Of a stretch of DNA of 64,000 nucleotides, positions 1 to 12,454 are shown in pieces (positions within the stretch are counted from its first letter, which is position 1; every line of letters starts with the position of its first letter). The notes beneath the pieces were generated by a model. That model saw only the letters and a list, made by a program, of their open reading frames with translations. It searched no databases and was not told where the DNA came from. The DNA lies in contig JAKSXM010000014.1 of the NCBI GenBank assembly GCA_022575985.1, positions 12,400,001 through 12,464,000 on the forward strand, read 5' to 3'. Both the position numbers and the translations under genes were made by a program. Source of the stretch: Anagrus nilaparvatae. Taxonomy: Eukaryota > Arthropoda > Insecta > Hymenoptera > Mymaridae.

Positions 1-470
1 TCCGGACCTTCTATCCAGCTACTCTAAGCTACAGCTAAGTATTTGCTGTCAATATTTTCATATTTTGAATAATGATGATTTGAATTTTTTTATAAGACTG
101 GTTTTTTTTTCAAAGTATTCGGGATTCCTAACGCGCCTGCAGAACTCGAAAATATAAAAAAAAAAAATAAGTTTCTCGTTGGATTTAAACCAAAACATCG
201 ATTTTTGAGCCCACGATAGCTCTCGAAAGTTTTTTTTTGGACTCCTCAAAATTGGGATTTTCTTAAAACTTTCAGTTTTTCTAGTGGATTTAAATACTGT
301 TTTAGATTATGTTCAAATTGATATCCCGTAGTATTTTTTCCCCAGGAATCCGATGAAACCATTTATTTTAGCTTTTGAGCACGTTGTACAAGCCTTACAC
401 TAGTGTAACCTAAAGACAGGTAGGCAATAATAAAAAATGACATGTCCGAGTTCATATTTCCGGGAAATTC
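1..470. other. AT-rich left edge without a gene
   Basis: I see no coding region. The only recognisable piece is one stray satellite monomer at about 388-445, described separately. The short open frames here are low-complexity and have no family signal. Confidence 0.5.
388..445 (+). repeat. Single dispersed monomer of the 55-bp satellite
   Basis: The run from 'caagccttacactagtgtaa' to 'aaaaaatgacatgtc' is one diverged copy of the 55-bp unit that makes up the arrays at 9.5-11.8 kb. Its isolated position about 9 kb away shows the unit is dispersed as well as tandem. Confidence 0.75.
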
Positions 471-477
471 CGAAAAA

Positions 478-3022
478 TGGGAAAATGCGTTTTAAGAAAA
501 TCCGCAATATCTCATTTTCCGCCATTTTTTTTTAAAATTTTTTTAAACTGGAATCCCATCGATCTGTCCGAAAAAAAATTTTGGTTTCGGCCATTAAGGT
601 CAATTTTAGGCTGTTTTAGAATAATTCCGCATTTTTAATACATCTTTATTTAATTTACCATAATGGGTTAAAATAATTGACTTTTAAATTTCTTTTAGAA
701 TCGAGTAAAATCGAGAAAAAAAATTACTATTTTCGATGAAAATTAAGCAAGTTATGGTCAAGTAAAGATACTGTCAAAAACTACCATTTTTATACTGATT
801 CCAATTTTAGGCTCTAAAACGACATTATAACTTGAAAAATGCATAACTCGCTTAAATTTTATCGTAAAAAGAAAAGTTTTGGATTATTATGGAATATATT
901 TTCCTTGGCTGTTCGTTTATCCAATAAAAAAATTAATTTTATTAACAGAAATTTACTTTTTTTGTTAAAAAATGATAATAATCAAAAACAGTCTTTATAA
1001 CATGTTACATTAGTTTTTTAAAAAAAAAACTTTTTATCGACTAAACTAATTTTTTCCTTGCATAAAAGAATAGCCAAGGAAAAAGTATTCGATAATAATC
1101 CAAAACTTTTCTTTTTACGATAAAATTTAAGTGAGTTATGCATTTTTCAAGTTATAATGTCGTTTCAGGTAAGAAATATGTTGGCATAATGTATGGAAGC
1201 GTCTAACCGCCACAGCGTTCCCGCTCGCTGGCGCGCGCGATAATTGGTCCCGCGGCGCCGCGGGGAATTTTTTTTGGTCCCGCGGCGCCGCGGGGAAATT
1301 TTTTTATTTTTTATTTTTATTAAAATAAATAAAATAAAAATATTATTTTATTAAAAAAATTAATAAATAATAAATTATTTTATTAAAATAATATTTTAAT
1401 ACAATTTTTATTAAAATAAAAATACATAAGGTTTGGCTATTTGCCCATTTAACCCATATTTCGTTTGATATAACAAATTTCTATACATTATAAGTTCTAA
1501 ATAAAACTAAATTCTATTTACAAAATAACATTCTTTTTTTTTAAATTAATAATTATTATTTAAACATTTCGTAAATTATTAAGATAAAATTAAAATTTAA
1601 TATTTAAAGTATCAATAAATTTAATTAAGGCTTTAAAGATAATAAAGTTTTTTGAATTTATTATTTCTTCTACTAGGGTTAAAATTGAAAAATTATGGTC
1701 AGCTCACATGTACATTACATTTTTGACTGCATGAAGAGGTCTAAAGTATAAAAGGAGTAAGCTATTCAGGTTTTACAGCTAAAAGTCCAGATTAAATGTA
1801 AATTATTTTTATATGTAAAAATAATTTACAATTTAAATTTTTTATGTAAATAAATTTTTTTTTAATTTTTCATGGAGGTGATTTGTAGTAGCTATTTATT
1901 TGAGTAATTTTTTTTTTTCAATTTTTTTTTTTTATTTTTTTCATCAGAGAGTCTCGAACCTTCAATTTTTGGGCCGCCAGCTACATACAGGATCCTCGAC
2001 ACCACGCGCGCATGTTGAAATGTTATTGAAAAATATAAAATGGATGCTGAAATTTTAATCTTAAATCACGCCTACTATTTAAAAAAAATGTAAATTCATT
2101 GTAAGTCAATATAAGATTCTTATGAAGGCTTAAAAGACAATGCCGAGATTATAAAACTAGTTTTGGTATTAATTATGGTGTTCAAAGTAAACAATTTTGA
2201 ACGTATTTTGTTAAAAGTATATTTTAAATTTAAAGAATTTTTATATTTTTAAAAAATGATGAAAATTATAATGTACAGTTGCAATTATTGCTCAAATAAT
2301 ATTTCTCATAAAAACATTTTATCCAAAAAAATATGTAAAAAAAAATTATATCTATTTAAGAAAATAAAATTTAAAAAAATTTGTTAAATTCATTATTATG
2401 CAATAATGAACAAATAAAAATTTAATTAAAAATTAGAATATTTTATATTTTAAATAATAAAAAAGAGTCGGTAATATAGTTTTCAAACAATTTTAAAAAT
2501 ATGAAGCGTTAATGTTAACAAAGTACTAGCATAATGCTGTTATATATGCAAGCAACTCATGCCAGCATATGCTCACGCTTTGTCGGCTACAGTTTCTATC
2601 AAGTAGTGTGTCCAATAGTTGCGAGCATAAAGCTTGTATTATACTGACAAGTAATGCCCGCTCATTTTGTACGAGCATCTATTTCTTATTGGGAGTATAA
2701 AAAATCGTCGTTTTTGACAGTATCTTTACTTGACCATAACTTGCTTAATTTTCATCGAAAATAGTAATTTTGTGTTTTATTTAGGACCACTTTTTCTCTG
2801 GCTATTCGATTCTAAAAGAAAACAAGTCAATTATTTTAACCCCTTATGGTTAATTAAATAAATAAGTATTAAAAATGTGAAATTATTCTAAAACAGGCTC
2901 AAATTGACCTTAATGGCCGAAACCAAAATTTTTTTTCGGACAGATCGATGGTATTTCGATTTAAAAAAATTTTCAAAAAAAAAAATGGCGGAAAATGAGA
3001 TATTGCGGTTTTTCCGAAAAAC
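478..3022. mobile_element. Foldback element, about 2.5 kb, with nested hairpin
   Basis: The arm at about 478-790 (from 'ccgcaatatctcattttccg' to 'ggtcaagtaaagatactgtc') recurs as its reverse complement at about 2705-3022. A second, inner hairpin lies at 815-1168: the stretch around 'cataactcgcttaaatttta' is repeated inverted before 1168. No transposase is present, so this is a non-autonomous inverted-repeat element, probably one insertion nested in another. I could not define target-site duplications for the outer arms. The loop from 1300 to 2700 is AT-rich and has no gene. Confidence 0.65.
1196..1300. other. GC-rich palindrome pair in AT-rich DNA
   Basis: A sharply GC-rich island contains the palindromic block 'tcccgcggcgccgcgggg' twice, near 1247 and 1277, separated by 'aattttttttgg'. 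Upstream is 'cgctggcgcgcgcg'. The surroundings are near 80% AT. Each block could form a perfect GC hairpin. The function is unknown; the junction of two inserted elements or the end of one are possible. Confidence 0.7.
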
Positions 3023-3220
3023 TAATGGCAGACATGAATTTATTGAAGAAGAATTTTTTTCAAGCTTATATTTATAATTTTAACCATTTTCCCGAAAAGC
3101 ACTAATGCTGGTCGAGAGCCGCCTAATGAGTTCGATTGGCCATAAATCGGGCTGTTTAAGACCTAGATGGCTAAAAATTTCAGGATTTTCCTATCTTTAT
3201 GTTATAAAAACATGGAAAAA

Positions 3221-3832
3221 AGAGTATCACAATATTAGGGGAAAATCTGCACCAGAATGTTATCTAAAAAACCTTTTAAAGATTGTTTATACACAAAAAA
3301 AAGTAATAAGTTCCCCGTTGGAATTTTGCTCCCAGCTGCACTTCATGGGGAAGGGGGGGGGGACGTGTTTTTTTCTTTGGGGGGCTTTTTGTGTCTTTTT
3401 CTTTGAAGGGATTTGATAGATAAAAAACATATAAATTTTCCAGAGAGATAATTTTTGATATAGCAAAATAATTGAATTTTAAAGTAAAATTTTTAATGTT
3501 AGTCTTCAGCATTTTTGAATTTAAGGGTTCCTAAAGTAGGCATAATTATTTTTTGACTTTTGTATGTGAAAAAGGTATCAAGCACAAATCTTTCAAGACT
3601 ATATAGACCTATTTTGGTACCAAAGAACCAGAGATATGAATTTTTGACAGATTTTTGAAAAAAAAAAAGAGAAAAAAAACACGTTTTTGCCCCCCCCCTG
3701 CCCCATGAAGTGCAGCTGGGAGCAAAATTCCAATTGGAAATTTTTTTATGTATAAAAAATCTGTAAAAGGTTTTTTAGATATCATTCTGGTGCAGATTTT
3801 CCCCTAACATTCCGGGATGCTCTTTGAGGCCG
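3221..3832. mobile_element. Foldback element, about 0.6 kb
   Basis: About 145 bp at 3221-3366 (including 'gctgcacttcatggggaagg' and a G run) recurs inverted at 3692-3832, starting with a C run. The two open frames across the arms are by-products of the repeat and carry no family signal. Ends and target-site duplication are not resolved. Confidence 0.6.
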
Positions 3833-4115
3833 TTCCGATGATCCGACCTGCCCACCATTGCTGTATTGGCAAAGAAAGACTCTTAATCTACTACTTAATC
3901 TACGTAATCTGAAATTTTTTGAAATTTTTTTTCTCCAAATTTTTTGCATTAAAAAGTAAAAAAAAAGCAATATTTTTTTTCTTCTTGGACGTAGTGCTTG
4001 CTTCATTTTTTTCTATATGAAAGTACTAAAATATCTAGAATTATCGTTTTTAACTCGTTATCTCTAATCCAATACTTAATTTTTCGGAATTTTTTGCATA
4101 AAAAATTTTAGTATA

Positions 4116-4853
4116 GGCCTGGAGCATGTTATTATTTGCGATTTTTTTTGAAAGCATGACCTAACGTGGTCAAATTTTGCGTAATTGCCCATTTTAGGTC
4201 ATTTTTAACGTTTTTTTGCCATTTTTTTTCACTCTACACTAATGTTTTTTGGGTCACTATAGCTAATTATCATATCTACTCATACAAAAAAAAATAGTAG
4301 CTCATAATAGGGATTCTTAGGCTATTCTTCACGCTTTTTGGGCTAATTTTAGCTATTTTTATGAAATAATACCAATTACCAAAAAACAGCCTATAAGTGC
4401 CTATTATGGGCTACTGCAACGCGCTTAGATAAATTAAAAATAATATTGGAAATTAACTACTTTAAAATACTCACAAAACCAGAAGCTGTAGATAAAAATT
4501 GGTATTATTTCATAAAAATAGCTAAAATTAGAACAAAAAGCGTGAAAAATAGCCTAAGAATCCCTATTATGGGCAACCATTTTTTTTTTAGAGTAGATAT
4601 GATAATTAGGTATAGAGACCCAAAAAACATTAGTGTAGTGTGAGAAAAATGGTAATATAATAAAAATTTTAACAATAAATGGCAAAAAAACGTTAAAAAT
4701 GACCTAAAATGGGTAATTACGAAAAATTGGACCACGTTAGGTCAAAACGGACTTCGGATTTGGAATCAGCGATCCCAAAAACTAAAAGTACCGTCGAAAA
4801 AGTCCACGTAATTGCTTTAAAAAAAAATCGCAAATAAAACCATGCTCCAGGCC
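4116..4853. mobile_element. TA-flanked foldback element (Tc1/mariner-like MITE)
   Basis: The termini are GGCCTGGAGCATG and CATGCTCCAGGCC, flanked by TA at 4114-4115 and 4854-4855. The arms stay complementary for most of the element (for example the 'cctaagaatccctattatg' block against 4310-4335). It has no coding capacity. A TA target duplication is typical of the Tc1/mariner superfamily; the superfamily assignment is inference. Confidence 0.7.
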
Positions 4854-4855
4854 TA

Positions 4856-5965
4856 CTATCGGTTTGAAAAAGATGTGAACCTCTCGTTTTTTGTTAATAT
4901 TTTGGGTAAAAATAGAGATATTTTAATTAAACAAATTTTTTTTGAAAATTTGACCATATTTTTACAATTTTACCAAAGGAATATAGTTCAACTTTATTAG
5001 TTTCTGTTTTATTGCAAATATAAGTAAAAAAACAAGAATTTTTTGAAATTTTTTTTCACTCCGCTACTTTGGACCTCACAAAAGTGTCAAAAAAATCATT
5101 TTTTTCTGGCCAAATTTTTACCACTGATAATATGACTCTTTATATACACGTTGCTGTTTTAAAAATTTGAAAATATTAATTTGCAAATTTTCTGTGACCT
5201 TTGAAAGAGGAGACCTCTGTCTCAGCAACAAATTGTTCGATTGGCTTCATTTTTTTTTTAATGGATAGGTTTTGATTTGTATATTACAAATTTATAATTG
5301 ATTAAAATAGCGAATTTCTAGTTTTAGAGCTATAGTGAAAAGAATCATGGCACAGGTGCAAAACTGTGCATCTATTGTTTCTAAAAAACTTTTCACACCT
5401 TCCCGCTGTTTCAAACTCCAAGAGGTAGAAAAAAATATTTCTATTGTTTCAGAGTTTGAATATAAATTATCATGCTTTTTAAGACATTAACATCTGGTAA
5501 AAATATAGGAAAAAAAATTTCAATTTTCAGAAAAGTATTCAATTTTTATAAATATTGTAAATGTATTGATTCACCTGATCACAAAGAAATTTGAATCGCA
5601 AAAATTGGCCAATAATTGGCTTCAATAGAGCATAAAGTAAAAATAGGTATCGATTTTTATTTTGCTTATATAAGGGTTATTTTTTGGCCGATTTTCGCAA
5701 TTCAAACTGCACGATAATCAGTTTTTTAAGTATACTAAGTTTTAAAGCAAAAAAAATCTTTTTAAAAAAAAATTGCAAAAACTAAAAAAAAATTTTAAAG
5801 ATCAAATAAACAAAAGAAAATTTTGAGGCACCCCGCGGAAAAAAGTACAATTATTAATTCTTATTATTATTTTTTTTTTCAGTCTTTTTCACCTCTCGCA
5901 GTATGGTGTCTATTAAAATTTCTTTATTTCTAAATTCTTCGGAATTTTTGCAAATTTTTTTAAAA
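4856..5965. other. No gene seen
   Basis: AT-rich sequence with long A and T runs. I see no conserved coding frame, RNA gene or clear repeat. Confidence 0.5.
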
Positions 5966-5969
5966 AAGA

Positions 5970-6815
5970 TCCGAAAATCAATTTTTTGCATTATTTGGGT
6001 TTTCAAGATAAATAAAAACTAATTTGTTTTCATATTATGACCTCGCAAATATTTTTCGGTTTTCCAATATGGCCGACCCGAAAATTTAAAAAACACCCGA
6101 AAATCAATTTTCTGAATTAGTAGATTGGATTTTTAAGCTCATTAAAAACGAATTTGAGATGCAATTTTTTATAATTTAATCTTGCAAATATTTTTCGGTT
6201 TTCTAATATGGCAGACCCGGAAATTGATGTTCGGGTGTATTTAAAGTTTTCCAGTCCGCCATATTGGAAAACCGAAATATATTTGCAAGATTAAATTATA
6301 AAAAATTGCATCTCAAATTCGTTTTTAATAAGCTTAAAAATCCAATCTACTAATTCAGAAAATTGATTTTCGGGTGTTTTTTAAATTTTCGGGTCGGCCA
6401 TATTGGAAAACCGAAAAATATTTGCGAGGTCATAATATGAAATCAAATTAGTTTTTATTGATCTTGAAAACCCAAATAATGCAAAAAATTGATTTTCGGG
6501 TGTTTTTGAAATTTTCGGATCCGCCGTATTGGAATACCGAAAAATATTTGCCAAGTTAAATTATGAAAATTTGCATCTCAAATTCGTTTTCATTGATCTT
6601 GAAAACCAAAATATAATGCAGAAAATTGATTTTCGGGTGTTTTTAAAATTTTCGGGTCCGCCATATTGGAAAACCTAAATAAATTTGCACGTGCAAATTT
6701 TGAAAATTTACATCTCAAATTCGTTTTCATTGATCTTGAAAACCTAAATCTAATGCAGGAAATTTTTTTTCGTGTGTTTTTAGAGTTTTTCGGATACGTC
6801 ATATTGGAATACTTT
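5970..6815. repeat. Satellite of ~125-bp units, part inverted
   Basis: Units share 'ggccatattggaaaaccg' and 'gattttcgggtgtttttaaa'. A palindrome is centred near 6228 (5970-6228 against 6230-6510), followed by direct units to about 6815. The 'gccatattggaaaa' core is related to the ~128-bp satellite that dominates the rest of the window, so this is a diverged subfamily. Confidence 0.75.
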
Positions 6816-7084
6816 TAGACCGTTTTTTCGGCAAATTATATTTTTAATTAAGAATACCTTCCTGAGTATTACCTGGACTTCTGGAGGACTATATTTCGGT
6901 TACCCGTCCATTTTTATTAAAACTAAGTTTTTTTCTATTTTATGCACAAAATTTCGCGATTTTGCGCACAACCCAATAAGCACCTTTTCGAAGTTAAAGT
7001 GTTCTTGAAGAGTGCGTAAATATCGGTTCTTCAAGTGAACGTGAAGAACTCTTCAGGATCGAGATGATAATTAAACAAAAAATT

Positions 7085-7420
7085 AACTTTTAGCTTTACA
7101 GGGGGGTTTTTTAAGGCAAGAAAAACGAGTTTCCGGAAGAAAATATTTGTTTTTCGACTCAAAATATTTTCCGATTTTCCAAAATGGCAGACCGAAAAAA
7201 TTTTTAAAATAAACTTTTAACTTTACAAGGGGGTTTTTTAGGGCAAAAAAAATGAATAATCGGTGGAAAATATTTATTTTTCAATACCAAATATTTTCCG
7301 TTTTTCCATGATGGTGGAAATAAAAATTTAAAAAAATGATTTTTTAGCTTTTCAACGGGGTTTTTTAGGGCAAGAAAAATGAATTTAGATGAAAAATATT
7401 TATTTATTTTCTTTAACCTT
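7085..7420 (+). repeat. Three diverged ~128-bp satellite units
   Basis: Three units carry 'aagggggttttttagggcaa' and 'aaatattttccgattttcca'. The same subfamily in the same orientation resumes at 40415-40680, just beyond the far end of the 33-kb inserted block. The block therefore probably landed inside one array. Confidence 0.75.
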
Positions 7421-7689
7421 ATAGTCAGCTCCCCGCGTAGCTGAGTCAACTAATTTTACATCAGTTAAAAGAATGTTATTAAGTTTATCAGTATATTGAA
7501 AACAAGTCTTTCAGCGCCGCGTTTTTGTTTATATAATTATTCGTTCTTATGATAATAAAGAAATGGAATTTCCTGAAAAGTATTTATTTTAGTATTAATT
7601 GTTATTTTCATATATGCATTTGTAGGACATATAAATAAATTATTTAACACAAGAATTAATAGTTTAAATTAATTTTAATTATTTAATTG

Positions 7690-8068
7690 TCAATGAATGC
7701 TTGAAATATTACATGACGTGAGCGAGGCTACGTAGGGACTGACTACGACTACACACAGCCGCGTTTGGTATTGTGGCAGCACCAGTAGCGCTGGTATTAT
7801 AATAAGTAAAACTTGGTATCGTGAGAGTGCCAAGTTGTACTTTTTATGTAAATAAATTAAAACCGGTTGTCTCGTTATAATTGCATTATAATTACTCGTT
7901 TGGGTTTTTACCTTTTTAAGAAGGGGTAATACTTTAGCTGTTTTCCAACTAGCTGGATAATAACCTAGGTTTAAACAATTATTAAATAAAATTGTGTATT
8001 GACCAATAATTTGAAGCGGAAGATTTTTGAGAACTATCGGAGGGATATTATCAACACCAGAAGAGGTT
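7690..8068 (-). pseudogene. Non-LTR retrotransposon RT fragment (segment D)
   Basis: The minus-strand frame reads SSGVDNIPPIVLKNLP, then a stretch with GYYPASWKTAKVLPLLKK. These are the opening blocks of the reverse transcriptase of Jockey/I-type non-LTR elements (S-G-x-D followed by W-K-x-A-x-V-x-P). It follows directly from segment C across the 6.1-kb foldback element. It is interrupted at 7714-7885 by a putative solo LTR and ends at a stop near 7690, so the catalytic part of the polymerase is missing. It is dead. Confidence 0.8.
7714..7885 (+). mobile_element. Putative 172-bp solo LTR
   Basis: The segment begins TGACGTGAGC and ends with 'cgttataattgca', giving the TG...CA boundaries of an LTR. 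Before the end is a polyadenylation-like 'aataaattaaaaccgg'. It is flanked by TTACA (7709-7713) and TTATA (7886-7890), a 5-bp duplication with one mismatch. Removing it rejoins the reverse-transcriptase frame around the SNY motif. The length is short for an LTR, so this rests mainly on the boundaries and the restored frame. Confidence 0.45.
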
Positions 8069-8079
8069 CCCGTATCGAA

Positions 8080-8375
8080 ATAGTCGATCGACTTTCCGAT
8101 CGACTTTCCGATCGGAATTTGATCGAATTTCCGATCGAACTTTCGATCGGAATTCCGATCGAAACCCCGATCGAAATTTTCGCCGATCGAGTTTCCGATC
8201 AAAAATCAAAATTCCGATCGACTTTCCGATCAAAAATTCCGATCGAAAATCCGATCAAAAATCTAAATTCCGATCGACTTTCCGATCAAAAAATTTCGAT
8301 CGAAATTCTGATCAAAAATTACAATTCCGATCGAGTTTCCGATAAAAAAATTTTTATCAAAGTCCCGATTGAGGC
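8080..8375. repeat. CGATCG minisatellite, left arm
   Basis: Short imperfect repeats of the type 'tttccgatcgaaattccga' with a near-palindromic TCGATCGA core. Because the unit is close to a multiple of three, open frames with repeated RKFDRKFDR-type text arise on both strands; these are not genes. The inverted copy is at 13925-14200. Confidence 0.85.
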
Positions 8376-9529
8376 ATAATTTTTAAATTTTCATATAAAA
8401 CAATTTTCCGATTCTCCAAAAAATATGAAATGAGGAACTTGCCTGGGGATTTTCGAGGTTGAAAAAAACATTTTAATAAATAAAATTTTTCATTTTTTTA
8501 TCCCAAAATATTTTCAAATTTCCCAATAAGGCGGAACAAAAAAAATAAAATGTAGAAATATCTATATTAATAATGGTGGTTTTCAAAATTCAGAAAAACG
8601 TTTTCAATTATGAAAATTTTCCGATTTTCCAAGATGACAGATAAAAAACGAAAAACTTGAAAAAATTAACTATTTATATTACCTAGGGATTTTCAAGGTT
8701 GAAATATGAAATGCCTGAAATTTCTGTCATCTCCTCGAATGCCTTCCGGATGAAAATTGACCGTACGACGGAAAGCATATATAATGGAGGCGTAATTTTT
8801 AATTCTTCATTCAAAACAATTTTCCAATTTTCCAACATGGCGGACCAAAAAACATGAAAATAGAAACTTTCTACATTACCTGGGGGTTTTCGGGGTCGAG
8901 AAAAACGTTTTTATGAATGCAAATTTTAATTATTTAGCCCCAACATAGTTTCTAATTTTCCAAGATGGAGGACCAAAAAACATGAAAATAAATCTTACAA
9001 CATTACCTGGAGGTTTTCGGGGTCGAGAAAAACGTTTTTATGAATCAAATTTTTATTTTTTGTGCCAAAATATTTTCCAATTTCCCAATATGACGGGGCA
9101 AAAAGCATGAAGAAGAACTTTCTATATTACCTACAAATTATCAAGGTTGAGAAATTAGGTAAATCGGATGTATACTATTTGAAAAAGAGTGTAAGCCGAT
9201 TCAAAAAAGGCATTTCAAGTGAAACGCGTTTAAAGTTTTTTTTTAGTATACTTACTTATATGAATATCTTCAAAAACTTTAATATCTCCTATACGCGTTG
9301 GAATTTTATTTCAAAATTGTTTTTACACATTCTTAGATAATTTTTAAATAAAATAAAATAATTTTTAAAAAAATCAAAAATTAAAATCGCGCCTTAAAGA
9401 TCCTTTTTTTTTGCATATTTCTGAAAATTAAGCAACTGAATTACATAGTTGTTTTTTTTTTTTATAATTTAATCATAAAGAAAAAAATTACCCTAACAAA
9501 AATATCGGTTTTAGCTGGTAAAACCGACA

Positions 9530-10285
9530 CGTCAAAACGACACGTCAAGCCTTACAGTAACGTAACCTAAGAAAGTAGGCTATAATAAAAAACGACACGT
9601 CAAGCCTTACAGTAGCGTAACCTAAGGAAGTAGCCTATAATAAAAAACGACACGTCAAGCCTTACAGTAGCGTAACCTAAGGAAGTAGGATATAATAAAA
9701 TAACGACACGTCAAGCCTCACAGTAACGTAACCTAAGAAAGTAGGCTATAATAAAAAACGACACGTCAAGCCTTACAGTCGCGTAACCTAAGGAAGTATA
9801 GTCTATTTTAAAAAAACAACACGTCAAGCCTTACACTAGCGTAACCTAAGGAAGTAGGCTATAATAAAAAACGACACGTCAAGCCTTACAGTAGCGTAAC
9901 CTAAGGAAGTAGGCTATAATAAAATAACGACACGACAAGCCTTACACTAAAATAACCTAAGAAAGTAGGCTATGATAAAATAACCACACGTCAAGCCTTA
10001 CAGTAACGTAACCTAAGGAAGTATAGTCTATATTAAAAAAACAACACGTCAAGCATTACACTAGCGTAACCTAAGGAAGTAGGCCATAATAAAAAACGAC
10101 ACGTCAAGCCTTACACTAGCGTAACCTAAGGAAGTAGGCCATAATAAAAAACGACACGTCAAGCCTTACACTAACGTAACCTAAGGATGTAGGCATTTAT
10201 AAAAAAATAACACGTCAAGCCTTACACTAGAGTAACCTAAGGAAGTAGGCTATAAGAAAATAACGACACAGCCTTAAAATAACAT
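9530..10285 (+). repeat. 55-bp satellite array, forward
   Basis: Roughly 13 units of about 55 bp. The landmarks 'cgtaacctaaggaagtaggc' and 'acacgtcaagccttac' recur at 55-56-bp spacing (for example 9561 and 9616). The array ends where the unit flips orientation at about 10286. Confidence 0.9.
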
Positions 10286-10286
10286 A

Positions 10287-11818
10287 ATCTGTGTAAGGCT
10301 TGACATGTCGTTTTTTATTATAGCCTGCTTCCTAAGGTTACGCTAGTGTAAGGCTTGACGTGTCGTTTTTTTATTATAGCCTATTTTCTTAGGTTACGCT
10401 AGTGTAAGGCTTGACGTGTTATTTTTTTATAAATGCCTACTTCCTTAGGTTACGCTAGTGTAAGGCTTGATATGTCGTTTTTTTAATATAGCCTCTTTCC
10501 TTAGGTTACGCTAGTGTAAGGCTTGAGGTGTCGTTATTTTATTATAGCCTATTTCCTTGGGTTAACCTACTGTAAGGCTTGACGTATCCTAATTTTAATA
10601 TAGTCTACTTCCTTAGGTTACGCTATTGTAAGGCTTGAAATGTCGTTATTTTATAATAGCCTTTTTCCTTAGGTTAAGCTACTGTAAGGCTTGTCGTGTC
10701 CTAATTTTATTATAGTCTACTTCCTTAGGTTACGCTAGTGTAAGGTTTGACGTGTCTTTTTTTTATTATAGCCTATTTCCTTAGGTTACGTGAGTGTAAG
10801 GCTTGACGTGTCGTTTTTTATTATAGCCTACTTCCTTAGGTTACGCTAGTGTAAGGCTAGACGTGTTATTTTTTTATAAATGCCTACTTCCATAGGTTAC
10901 GCTAGTGTAAGGCTTGATATGTCGTTTTTTTAATATAGCCTACTTCCTTAGGTTACGCTAGTGTAAGGGTTGATATGTCGTTTTTTTAATATAGCCTACT
11001 TCCTTAGGTTACGATAGTGTAAGGCTTGAGGTGTCGTTATTTTATTATAGCCTATTTCCTTTGTTTAAGCTACTGTAAGGCTTGACGTGTCCTAATTTTA
11101 TTATAGTCTACTTCCTTAGGTTACGCTAGTGTAAGGCTTGACATGTCGTTATTTTATAATAGCATTTTTCCTTAGGTTAAGCTACTGTAAGGCTTGACGT
11201 GTCCTAATTTTATTATAGTCTACTTCCTTAGGTTACGCTAGTGTAAGGTTTGACGTGTCGTTTTTTTATTATAGCCTATTTTCTTAGGTTACGCTAGTGT
11301 AAGGCTTGACGTGTTATTTTTTTATTATAGCCTATTTTCTTAGGTTACGCTAGTGAAAGGCTTGACGTGTCGTTTTTTTATTATAGCCTATTTTCTTAGG
11401 TTAGGCTAGTTTATGGCTTGACGTGTTATTTTCTTATAAATCACTACTTCCTTAGGTTAGGCTAGTGTAAGGCTTGATATGTCGTTTTTTTAATATAGCC
11501 TACTTCGTTAGGTTACACTAGTGTAAGGCTTGAGGTGTCGTTATTTTATTATAGCCTATTTCCTTGGGTTAAGCTACTGTAAGGTTTGACGTGTCCTAAT
11601 TTTATTATAGTCTACTTCCTTAGGTTACGCTAGTGTAAGGCTTGACGTGTCGTTATTTTATTATTGCCTGTTTCCTTAGGTTACGCTACTGTAAGGCTTG
11701 ACGTGTCGTTTCTATTATAGCCTACTTCCTTAGGTTACCCTACTGTAAGGCTTGACGTGTCGTTTTTATTATAGCCCACTTCCTTAGGTTACGCTATTGT
11801 AAAGCTTGTCGTTTTAAC
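10287..11818 (-). repeat. 55-bp satellite array, inverted
   Basis: Roughly 27 units of the same satellite in reverse orientation (landmark 'cctacttccttaggttacgc'). With the forward array it makes a head-to-head pair with an inversion point near 10286. Diverged single units also lie near 12340, 40740-40840 and 43560-43745. Confidence 0.9.
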
Positions 11819-11839
11819 ATGGAACATGTTTATAGGGAG

Positions 11840-12055
11840 GGGGTACTTCGGAATTGGAAAATTAAGGGGGGGGGTCAAATATGTCCCATTTAAGGGGGGT
11901 GGTCAAATTTGTCCCATTTAAGGGGGGGGGGGTCAAATTTGTCCCATTTAAGGGGGGTTGTCAAATTTGTCCCATTTAAGGGGGGGGGGGTCAAATTTGT
12001 CCCATTTAAGGGGGGGGGTCAAATATGTCCCATTTAAGGGGGGGGTCAAATAGGA
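11840..12055 (+). repeat. G-run minisatellite, ~28-bp unit
   Basis: About seven units of 'ggtcaaatttgtcccattta' each preceded by a run of 6-10 G. A degenerate tail of 'gggacttagaataatttg' units follows to about 12160. Regularly spaced G runs on one strand could form inter-repeat G-quadruplexes; that is inference. Confidence 0.85.
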
Positions 12056-12454
12056 CTTGGAATAATTTCAATTTTGGGACTTAGAATAATTTGGGTTTAG
12101 GGACTTAGAAAATTTTTTTGATTTAGGGACCTAGAATAATACGCATTTAGGAAATCATAATAGTTTGGGTGTAGAATCTTAACATTTAGTAAAGGTGATA
12201 ATTACAAATTATAAAAATAGGAATCTGTATTGTTTTTTGTGTTTCTATGCTGTAAGATTACAGATGTAAGTAAACATGTTCCATGCATTTTGGTTGTGTG
12301 TACACAAACCGGTTATAAGTTTTTTCATTGTAGATCACTTACTTAGGTTAGGTTAGTTTAAGGCTTGTTTTGTGACTTTTTTGTTATACATAACTTCGAC
12401 ATACTTTTAAATAGATCAACTTATTTTCTGATTTCTGAGCCATCAGTTCAAATT

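Noticed and set aside
1925..2015. A minus-strand tRNA-like stretch with 'gaaggttcgagactc' resembling a B box.
   Set aside because: No convincing A box spacing, anticodon arm or acceptor stem; too weak to call a tRNA or SINE.
7999..8379. Open frames on both strands rich in SDRKFDRNSD-type text, also at 13948-14139.
   Set aside because: Translation of the CGATCG minisatellite; the unit avoids stops by chance.
9530..11818. Regular ~55-bp repeats that could suggest a CRISPR array.
   Set aside because: There are no unique spacers between identical repeats; the whole unit varies, the context is eukaryotic and no cas genes exist.
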